64,000 bases of DNA. Source: Wansuia hejianensis. Lineage in GTDB: Bacteria > Bacillota > Clostridia > Lachnospirales > Lachnospiraceae. The stretch spans positions 2,555,501 to 2,619,500 of the forward strand of contig NZ_CP060635.1 in NCBI RefSeq assembly GCF_014337215.1. Reading direction: 5' to 3'. The first letter of the stretch is position 1. Every line of letters begins with the position of its first letter. Positions 34,286 to 40,874 of the stretch are shown here, one piece after another. The notes under the pieces are model-generated. The model was not told the origin of the DNA. It ran no database searches and worked only from the letters and a program-made list of their open reading frames with translations. Made by a program: the position numbers and the translations under genes.

Positions 34286-35089
34286 TCAGCCCGGCTGCCG
34301 CCCGGGACTTTCATAATAAATCTCTCTCACAGGGTTTTCCAGTACGCCGATCCCGTCTATTTCCACTCTCAGCACATCTCCCGGATGAATCTGCCCTGCC
34401 CCGGCGGGCGTGCCCATGGAGATCACATCCCCCGGGTACAGTGTCATATAGCTGGAAAAAAATTCTATCATGTAGGGAACGCCAAAGATCATCTCCCCCG
34501 TATTCCCATCCTGCCGCAGCTGGCCGTTTACCCAGCTGCGGATTCTCACATCAGAAGGGTCCAGCTCCGTCTCTATACAGGGACCCACCGGCCCGAAGGT
34601 ATCGGCCCCCTTCAGACGCAGATCATCCTTTTGAAACTGCCGCCGGTCTGTAATATCATCGGAACAGGTATAGCCCAGCACATAGGAAAGGGCCTCATCC
34701 CGCGGGACATTTTTTGCCCTTTTCCCGATGATAACCGCCAACTCCCCTTCATACAGATAATCACACCCCTCGAAGGTCCGGATCTCAACCGCCTCGCCCG
34801 TAGCGATGCATGCGCCCGACGGCTTCAGAAATGTGACCGGATATTCCGGCGCCGGCCGGCCCATAGCCCTGGCGGCGCCGGCGAAGTTAAGGCCCACCCC
34901 CAGGTATTTCGTCGGCTGACAGGGAACCAGCAGCTTCACGTCTTCCAGGGCATATTCCGTCTCATCCAGTTCCGGGGCTTCCTGGTCCCACCCCTCTGAA
35001 AAAGGAGAATTCCTGAGCCCAAAAACCCTGGAGCCTTTCAAGATCCCATATTTTTCTTCCTCAGTGCTTCTAAACCGTACCAGTTTCAT
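34286..35089 (-). CDS. Fumarylacetoacetate-hydrolase-family protein
   Basis: 267 residues. The FAH-fold metal site is visible: YLYEGELAVIIGKRAKNVP (ExE), GYTCSDDITDRRQFQKDD and LYPGDVISMGTPAGAG. Members hydrolyse acylpyruvates or dehydrate, decarboxylate or tautomerise 2-keto-3-deoxy acids. The gene overlaps the end of the phosphotransbutyrylase gene by 20 bases, so it is part of the operon. I chose the ATG at 35087-35089 because GGAGGTG lies four bases before it. In this setting it may process a sugar-derived keto acid. Confidence 0.87.
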   Translation of the reverse strand: MKLVRFRSTEEEKYGILKGSRVFGLRNSPFSEGWDQEAPELDETEYALEDVKLLVPCQPTKYLGVGLNFAGAARAMGRPAPEYPVTFLKPSGACIATGEAVEIRTFEGCDYLYEGELAVIIGKRAKNVPRDEALSYVLGYTCSDDITDRRQFQKDDLRLKGADTFGPVGPCIETELDPSDVRIRSWVNGQLRQDGNTGEMIFGVPYMIEFFSSYMTLYPGDVISMGTPAGAGQIHPGDVLRVEIDGIGVLENPVREIYYESPGRQPG

Positions 35090-36002
35090 TTTCACCTCCC
35101 GGGGCTTCTGCCGTTATCGCCGCCAGCGCGATGGAAGCCAGCTTGCTTTCCGCCGTGTCGGAGCGTGATACCAGTATGACCGGCGCCTGCGCCCCAACGA
35201 TCATTCCGGCATTCTTCGCGCCGCCGAAATAAAGCATCGCCTTCCCTATTCCATTTCCCACCTCATAAGTCGGGACCAGCAGGATATCCGCTTCGCCGGC
35301 CCCTTCCGCCTCATAATGCTTATGGGCGCAGGACTCTCTGGAAACGGCCATGTCCAGCCCCACCGGGCCGTATACATTCATGTTTATCGGCTCCCACTGA
35401 TCCTTCATTTTTGTAAGCCGGTCCGCATCTGTCGTGGCCGTGATCTTCGGGTTCACATTCTCCGCCCCGCAGACGCAGGCCGCCTGAATCCGGTTATAGC
35501 CCAGGCGCTTCATAACTGCGGCGGCATTCTTCAGGATCTGAACCTTCTGCTCCAGCGTCGGAAACGTGCACATGCCGCCGTCGGTCAGGCACAGCAGCTT
35601 CGGATAATTCCGCTGCTCGAAAAACATCACATGAGAAAGGAACCCTCCCCCACTGATGCCTGTGTCGTGGTTTACGACTTCCCGCATCAGATCCGCGGTT
35701 CCCAAAAACCCCTTCATTAAAAACTGAGCGCTGCCCCGCCGGACTGCCTCAACTGTCTTTCTGGCGCATTCCTGGTCTGTGTCCGCGGGGATGATCCGGA
35801 ACTGCCCGGGATCACAGTCTTCCTCCCGAAGCAGCTCCCTGATCTTTTCTTCTTCTCCGGTCAGTATGGCATCGGCAATCCCCTGCCGGTATGCCTGAAC
35901 AACCGCCTGCAGCACCTCCCTGTCGTGGGCCGCCGCAACCGCGATCGTCTTTCTTGCCTTTTTCTTTGCCATCCCGGCCAGCTCTGAGAGATGTGTAATC
36001 AT
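35070..36002 (-). CDS. ptb: Phosphate butyryltransferase (Ptb-like)
   Basis: 310 residues of the phosphate acetyl/butyryltransferase family: KTIAVAAAHDREVLQAV at the start, GSAQFLMKGFLGTADLMREVV, DGGMCTFPTLEQKVQIL and GGAKNAGMIVGAQAPVILVSRSD. It exchanges CoA and phosphate on a short acyl group in the cytoplasm. Its partner kinase gene (buk) lies 13 bases upstream, the reverse of the ptb-buk order of clostridial solvent producers. I chose the ATG at 36000-36002 with AAGGAGG before it. Phosphotransacetylase activity is possible. Confidence 0.88.
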   Translation of the reverse strand: MITHLSELAGMAKKKARKTIAVAAAHDREVLQAVVQAYRQGIADAILTGEEEKIRELLREEDCDPGQFRIIPADTDQECARKTVEAVRRGSAQFLMKGFLGTADLMREVVNHDTGISGGGFLSHVMFFEQRNYPKLLCLTDGGMCTFPTLEQKVQILKNAAAVMKRLGYNRIQAACVCGAENVNPKITATTDADRLTKMKDQWEPINMNVYGPVGLDMAVSRESCAHKHYEAEGAGEADILLVPTYEVGNGIGKAMLYFGGAKNAGMIVGAQAPVILVSRSDTAESKLASIALAAITAEAPGGENETGTV

Positions 36003-36015
36003 ACTCCAATCCTCC

Positions 36016-37068
36016 TTAATAGGTACTCGCCTCTTCACCGTGCAGCACCCGCAGGGCACTCTCCGCCAGGGCGCTCATTTCTTCCTCGCCGGGCATCCGG
36101 AGCACCTGCGCCAGTTCTCTGACATACCGGGTAATCTCCGCACACAGCCGGTCAGAATGAGCAATTCCCCCCGTGAGTATGATGCCGTCCACTTGAAACT
36201 CCAGAACAGCTCCCATAGCCCCGATATCCTTCGCAAGCTGATAGGCGAACACCCGGAAGACCGTCATTGCCTCCGAATCCCCAGCAAAGGCCTTTTCTTC
36301 TACTTCCCGGAATTCTCTGGTCTTCAGATAAGAATAAATGCCCGATTCCCGGCAGAGAACCCGCCTGGCCTCTCCCTTGCTCACCCCGGAAAAGCAGAAT
36401 TCGATGACCTTTGACGTGGGCACACTGCCGCCGCGGTCCATGCACATGGCGCCTTCTTCCCTGGTGTTAAACACGTCGATCACTTTTCCCTTTCTATGTG
36501 CTCCCACAGAGACGCCGCCGCCCAGATGGGCAACGATCAGATTTAATTCTTCATAGCGCTTTCCCAGTCCCGCCGCCGCCTTTCTGGCGACGCTTTTATG
36601 ATTCAGTGCATGAAAGATACTTTCCCTTTCCATTCCGGCAAAGCCTGAATATCTGGCCAGCTCCTGCAGCTCGTCCACCACAATGGGGTCTGCGAAATAG
36701 GAGGGGATTCCCACCCTGTCGCCCAGCTCCTTCGCCAGCACAGGGCCCAGATTACTGGCATGTTCTCCGTTTATGCAGCGCCTCAAATCCTCGATCACCC
36801 GGTCATTGATCCTGTAGGTGCCCGACGGGATATGGCGCACCAGTCCGCCTCTGCTGCAGACTGCGTCAAAATCCTCCATGGTAAATCCCGCCTGCTTCAG
36901 TTCTCTCAGGATCAGCTCTCTGCGGTAGTCCAGCTGATCCATGATTTTCGGGAAAGCTTTCAGCTCTTCCGAATGATGTACGACCGTTTTCCGGCAGATC
37001 TCCGCATCTTCCTCGAACACAGAAATCTTTGTGGAAGTGGAACCCGGATTGATAATTAAAAGTCTCAT
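36016..37068 (-). CDS. buk: Butyrate kinase (branched-chain acyl kinase type)
   Basis: A 350-residue ASKHA-fold acid kinase. It shows MRLLIINPGSTSTKISVFE, a phosphate loop HLGGGVSVGAHRKGK near residue 200, and DRGGSVPTSKVIEFCFS and GIILTGGIAHSD. It turns acyl phosphate and ADP into acid and ATP. I chose the ATG at 37066-37068; a GTG nine bases upstream overlaps the stop of the transketolase gene (GTGA). Being inside a sugar-phosphate operon is unusual. It may conserve energy from an acyl-CoA made by this pathway. Confidence 0.92.
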   Translation of the reverse strand: MRLLIINPGSTSTKISVFEEDAEICRKTVVHHSEELKAFPKIMDQLDYRRELILRELKQAGFTMEDFDAVCSRGGLVRHIPSGTYRINDRVIEDLRRCINGEHASNLGPVLAKELGDRVGIPSYFADPIVVDELQELARYSGFAGMERESIFHALNHKSVARKAAAGLGKRYEELNLIVAHLGGGVSVGAHRKGKVIDVFNTREEGAMCMDRGGSVPTSKVIEFCFSGVSKGEARRVLCRESGIYSYLKTREFREVEEKAFAGDSEAMTVFRVFAYQLAKDIGAMGAVLEFQVDGIILTGGIAHSDRLCAEITRYVRELAQVLRMPGEEEMSALAESALRVLHGEEASTY

Positions 37069-37073
37069 AAGCG

Positions 37074-38006
37074 TCACGCCAATACCTTCCTCACAGCCTC
37101 AGCGATCCCGTCCGCATCCAGCCGGTAATAGTGTAATAGCTGCTCATAACTTCCCGTGGTGGCGTAGAGCTTCGGAACCCCGTGCCTGCATACCCTGACG
37201 CCAGGGATTTCACTCAGCGCCTCAGTGATCAGAGTTCCGAGCCCCCCGTCCGCGTAATGTTCCTCCACGGTCAGCACCTTCCCGGTCTTCACAGCAGATT
37301 CACGTATCAGCTCTTCATCTACAGGGCATACCGTGGGCATACCGATCAGTTCGGAGGAAATCCCCTCCTGTTCCAGGCGTTCTGCCGCCTCCATAGCCGC
37401 GGCGGTCGTGGAACCGGTGGTGACGACCGTCAGATCCCGTCCCTCTCTGAGCACCTTTCCTCTGCCGATTTCAAACGGCGTTTCTTCAAACAGATCCGGG
37501 ATGCCCGGATTGCCGATCCGCATGTAGACCGGACCCTCATAGTCAATCATGGCTTTCACCGCCTGCCGGATTTCTCCCGGATCCTGGGGGGCCAGGACAG
37601 CTATTCCCGGTATCATCCGCATGAGTGCGAAATCATCCAGGCTCTGATGGGTCGCTCCCAGATCCGAATATGTAAATCCACAGTTCCGCCCTACGATCTT
37701 CACATTCTGTCTCATATACCCCAGGTCGTTCCGAACCATTTCATAGGGCCTGCAGGTGACAAAAGGCGCGATCGCGCAGAATACCGGTATTTTTCCGGAC
37801 GCAGCCATTCCTGCCGCCATCCCGATTACGCCCTGTTCCATGATTCCGCATTCATAATAGCGGTCCGGATACTGTTCTATAAACCCGCCGAACCCGGAGC
37901 TTTTTCCGCTGTCGGCAGAAAAAACCACAATCCGTTCGTCCTTCTGCGCCAGCTCCGTCACGGCCTTTCCAAACTCTTTCCTGGGATCTGTCAATGCTCC
38001 TGTCAT
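37074..38006 (-). CDS. Transketolase C-terminal subunit, without its N-terminal partner
   Basis: 310 residues equal to the PYR and C-terminal domains of transketolase: FSADSGKSSGFGGFIEQYPDRYYECGIMEQGVIGMAAGMA, TYSDLGATHQSLDDFALMR and GKVLTVEEHYADGGLGTLI. Split transketolases need an N-terminal subunit with the thiamine-diphosphate site. The usual upstream gene is absent; in its place is a 35-bp inverted repeat. It could pair with the N-terminal subunit at 61507-62340 or with one elsewhere. No good ribosome site precedes the ATG at 38004-38006. It is the first gene of the operon. Confidence 0.88.
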   Translation of the reverse strand: MTGALTDPRKEFGKAVTELAQKDERIVVFSADSGKSSGFGGFIEQYPDRYYECGIMEQGVIGMAAGMAASGKIPVFCAIAPFVTCRPYEMVRNDLGYMRQNVKIVGRNCGFTYSDLGATHQSLDDFALMRMIPGIAVLAPQDPGEIRQAVKAMIDYEGPVYMRIGNPGIPDLFEETPFEIGRGKVLREGRDLTVVTTGSTTAAAMEAAERLEQEGISSELIGMPTVCPVDEELIRESAVKTGKVLTVEEHYADGGLGTLITEALSEIPGVRVCRHGVPKLYATTGSYEQLLHYYRLDADGIAEAVRKVLA

Positions 38007-38014
38007 ATCTCAGC

Positions 38015-38106
38015 TGATGTGGTATAAAAAAAGTTGACAGTTTATTCTCAAGGATTTCATAATAAAACCAAGAGAATAAACTGTCAACTTTTTTTATACC
38101 ACATCA
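38015..38106. repeat. Perfect 35-bp inverted repeat with 22-nt centre
   Basis: Arms 38015-38049 and 38072-38106 are exact complements (I compared them base by base), enclosing 22 nt. Each arm contains AGTTGACAGTTTATTCTC. The element starts eight bases upstream of the orphan transketolase ATG and contains a promoter reading toward it. Confidence 0.95.
38059..38087 (-). promoter_or_regulatory. Promoter inside the inverted repeat
   Basis: Minus strand TTGACA (38082-38087, in one arm), 17-bp spacer, TATTAT (38059-38064, in the centre). It is aimed at the transketolase-buk-ptb-FAH-transaldolase-rpiB operon. Confidence 0.65.
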
Positions 38107-38385
38107 AAGCAAAAAAACAGCGCTGCAATGCTCACATCCATTGCACGCGCTGTTCATCACCCGCACTATATCTTTTATATCAATTCAGTTATAAAACTCT
38201 TCCCGCTTCCGGCCGTATCATACATGCTGCTGCGCACTCCCGCGGGCGCGGCTGTCCGAAAGACAGACTTTCTTCAGTCCCGTCAGACATCCACGAACAA
38301 AAAAGACCGTTTATCTCTGACTTCAACATTTATATTAACTTTTTCTCCGCGAAACGCGAATTCATTCAATACGAATGGCACACCG
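38107..38385 (-). pseudogene. Decayed second copy of the GntR-MNT-HEPN cassette
   Basis: 38281-38385 on the minus strand encodes GVPFVLNEFAFRGEKVN and then NVEVRDKRSFLFVDV-stop, almost the C-terminus of the GntR protein at 31272. Next, 38226-38270 matches the nucleotidyltransferase active-site region (LKKVCLSDSRARG for LKKVYLFGSCARG). 38205-38225 matches the HEPN 3' end (ATGTATGATACGG). 38116-38154 is a hairpin like the one at 30438. The order and orientation are the same as in the intact cassette, with large internal deletions. Confidence 0.85.
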
Positions 38386-38496
38386 CATATAAAAACTCAA
38401 AACATCCTAGTATCTCTCCATAATAATGTCGTCAACTGTACAGATGCCTTTACAATTACAATATATTCCAGCTTCATCAGACTGTTGTCTGATCAA

Positions 38497-38569
38497 TGAC
38501 TCCGGCGGGAATCGAACCCGCGTTACTACCGTGAAAGGGTAGTGTCTTAGCCGTTTGACCACGGAGCCA
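38497..38569 (-). tRNA. tRNA-Glu (anticodon TTC)
   Basis: The minus strand folds into a cloverleaf of 73 nt. Acceptor TGGCTCC pairs with GGAGTCA. The D-arm is GGTC-AGAC, the anticodon stem CTACC/GGTAG with loop CTTTCAC (anticodon TTC), and the T-arm GCGGG-TTCGATT-CCCGC. CCA is not encoded. It stands alone among protein genes, next to decayed DNA on both sides. Confidence 0.95.
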
Positions 38570-38611
38570 GGTGCGGCAGCCCGCCGGGGCTGCCTGATAA
38601 AATTTCAGTCC

Positions 38612-38816
38612 CTATCCGCACATTTTTATCTCATCATAATCTGACAGGACCAGTATATCCTCTATCTTAACCCTGAAAATGATCGACAATATGACAAGAT
38701 TATCCACGGACGGCAATGCCGTTCCGCGCTGCCACTTATAGATTGCCTGCGGTGTCTCAAACCCGAAAATAATCTCTCTCCCTTCTGTACCGGCCTCCTG
38801 ACCGGCACAGAAAATG
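38612..38816 (-). pseudogene. XRE-type helix-turn-helix regulator remnant
   Basis: The minus-strand frame ending at 38612 reads EIIFGFETPQAIYKWQRGTALP and then VDNLVILSIIFRVKIEDILV, which is the recognition part of a small Cro/CI-type repressor. The N-terminal helix is missing and no start codon fits, so this is a fragment. Confidence 0.65.
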
Positions 38817-38862
38817 CTAGTCTGAGGCTTTAAAATTATAAACCGCCCTGGCCCCTGCCCCT

Positions 38863-40035
38863 TTATACTATTTTCAGCAGCTCGCCGATGATTGCTCCGG
38901 CGTCTCCCAGTATGGCCACATCGCTGATTCCGAAAATCGGGGCGGCCGGATCGTTATTCACCGCGATAACCTTTCCGGAATGATTCATCCCCAGCGTATG
39001 CTGCAGCGCGCCGGAAATGCCAAAAGCGATGTACAGTTCCGGCGCCACTGTTTTTCCGGTCTGTCCCACCTGGATTTCCGAAGGCGCCCAGCCTTCATCC
39101 ACCACTTTTCTGGTGACGGCCGCCGCGGCATGCAGCCTTTTACATAACTCACACATTTTGGAAAAATTCTCTTTGTTTCCCAGTCCATAACCGCCTGCGA
39201 TAATGACTTTCGCTTCCCCAAGGTCCCCAAAAGCATGATTGATTTCCTGAATCTTTTCCTTTATTATGCGCCCAAAAGTTTCCTCATTTCTCACACGGAA
39301 CTTTTCTGTGCGAACGCTGCCCGGGCGCTCCGCCTTTACTACCTCCAGAACATTGGGACGGATAGACGCCATCTGCGGCCTGTGATTCGGCGTGATGATG
39401 GACGCCATAATACTGCCTCCATACGTTGGACGTATCTGCACCAGATTTCCGTTTTCATCCATGTCAAGGCCAGTACAGTCCGCGGTCAGCCCGGTCTCCA
39501 GACGGCAGGCCGCTTTCGGCGCCAGATCACGCCCGTCAGCGGTTGCCGGAAATAAAACCACCTCAGGCTTTCCGGACTGTATGGCCTGCACGACCGCGCC
39601 TGTCCGGAAATCCATATCATCATCCTGCCCCGCCTGTCCCTGAAAGGCCAGGATCTCATCACAGCCTACGCTCTCAGCGGCCGTTTTCCAGGCATCGCTC
39701 ACCTCGTCCGCAAAGACTCCAAACGTTACCCTGCCTCCCTTTTTATCTGCAAGCCTGCGTGCCTGGCTCAGCAGTTCCAGAGAAACCTTGCTCAGCCGCT
39801 GCCGATCCTCTTCCAGCCCGATCACCCAAAATCCCTCATAATTTTCTTTGCTGATCCGGCATTCCTGTGCTTCTTCCGTCAGAACGCCAGCCGGACACTC
39901 CTCCACACAGCGGCCGCAGGCCACACAGCCTTCTCCTATCACAGGATAACCGTCCTCCATCCGCAGCGCTCCGAAATTGCAGGCTGATTCACAGCAGCCG
40001 CAGCCGGTACATTTTTCTATTTCAAAGTGAATCAT
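38863..40035 (-). CDS. etfA: Electron transfer flavoprotein alpha subunit with N-terminal ferredoxin domain
   Basis: 390 residues. The first 60 hold two 4Fe-4S clusters (CTGCGCCESAC, CVACGRCVEECPAG). Then follow the Etf-alpha N-domain and the FAD-binding C-domain (GGYGLGNKENF, VGQTGKTVAPELYIAFGISGALQH, IFGISDVAILGD). It pairs with the Etf-beta gene upstream; its ATG lies inside the last codons of that gene. Ferredoxin-fused Etf-alpha occurs in bifurcating or reductase complexes of clostridia. Here the partner is likely the FeS flavoenzyme encoded at 40875. I chose the ATG at 40033-40035 (MIHFEIEKCTGCG). Confidence 0.93.
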   Translation of the reverse strand: MIHFEIEKCTGCGCCESACNFGALRMEDGYPVIGEGCVACGRCVEECPAGVLTEEAQECRISKENYEGFWVIGLEEDRQRLSKVSLELLSQARRLADKKGGRVTFGVFADEVSDAWKTAAESVGCDEILAFQGQAGQDDDMDFRTGAVVQAIQSGKPEVVLFPATADGRDLAPKAACRLETGLTADCTGLDMDENGNLVQIRPTYGGSIMASIITPNHRPQMASIRPNVLEVVKAERPGSVRTEKFRVRNEETFGRIIKEKIQEINHAFGDLGEAKVIIAGGYGLGNKENFSKMCELCKRLHAAAAVTRKVVDEGWAPSEIQVGQTGKTVAPELYIAFGISGALQHTLGMNHSGKVIAVNNDPAAPIFGISDVAILGDAGAIIGELLKIV

Positions 40036-40861
40036 ACTCAGCCCATCCTTCCCGCAGCAATTCATGTGCTAATTTTTCTTTCGTTCCTCTTCTGAGCGGC
40101 TGATGCTTCACTTCCAGCCCGCCATTAAAAATATATTCCATGCGTTTATCCAGATCCCAGGAATAATCGACCTCCAGGTAATTTCTGGCCCTTTCGGAAA
40201 CTGATATTGCCGCCACCTTCGTGGGGGAGCCCACCGTACCGATTCTGGACTCGTCCATATAATCCGCGTTCCAGATTTCAATTTCTTTCTCTGAATCCTT
40301 TTCTACCGCCTCAGCATCCGGGCGGCTTTTCAGCAGACAGGCTACGGCCGGCACCTCTGCCCTGTAAGTTTCCTCCCATTTCTCTGTTCTGCGGCATACC
40401 CGTATCCCCCTGCCATCCGTCTCAATGGATGATACATAGGTAAACGCCGGAATATGCAGGAATTCCCCGATCATCGGCCCTACCTGTCCGGTACAGCCGT
40501 CAATCGCCTCATTTCCGCACAGCACCAGATCAAACCCCAGTCTTTCAATGGTCTGGGCCAGAGCATAACCGGTCGCCAGGGTATCCGCCCCTCCCAGCCT
40601 CCGGTCACTCACCAGCACAGCCCGGTCGGCTCCCATCCTGAGCCCTTTCTCCAGCTCCTTCCGGACCTGAAGCGGTCCCATGGAAACCAGTGTCACGGTT
40701 CCCCCCGCTTTTTCTCTCAGACGCAGCGCCGTGGCCAGGGCAGACTCGTCAAATGGATTCATAATGCTTGGAATCCCCTCCCGAACAAGATTATTTGTTA
40801 CAGGATCAATTTTTACCTCTGTGGTATCCGGAACCTGTTTGATACATACGACAATTTTCAT
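40022..40861 (-). CDS. etfB: Electron transfer flavoprotein beta subunit
   Basis: 279 residues with the standard Etf-beta start MKIVVCIKQVPDTTEVKIDP, MNPFDESALATALRLRE and the AMP/FAD loop motif ADTLATGYALAQTIE, with LVLCGNEAIDGCTGQVGPMIGE. It forms a heterodimer with the downstream ferredoxin-Etf-alpha. I chose the ATG at 40859-40861, with AAAGGAGAAGGAAG before it. It begins 13 bases after the stop of the upstream flavoenzyme gene, so the three are co-expressed. Confidence 0.93.
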   Translation of the reverse strand: MKIVVCIKQVPDTTEVKIDPVTNNLVREGIPSIMNPFDESALATALRLREKAGGTVTLVSMGPLQVRKELEKGLRMGADRAVLVSDRRLGGADTLATGYALAQTIERLGFDLVLCGNEAIDGCTGQVGPMIGEFLHIPAFTYVSSIETDGRGIRVCRRTEKWEETYRAEVPAVACLLKSRPDAEAVEKDSEKEIEIWNADYMDESRIGTVGSPTKVAAISVSERARNYLEVDYSWDLDKRMEYIFNGGLEVKHQPLRRGTKEKLAHELLREGWAEYDSL

Positions 40862-40874
40862 CTTCCTTCTCCTT

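Noticed and set aside
37182..38027. A 281-codon plus-strand open frame
   Set aside because: It is antisense to the transketolase C-terminal subunit and low in recognisable content.
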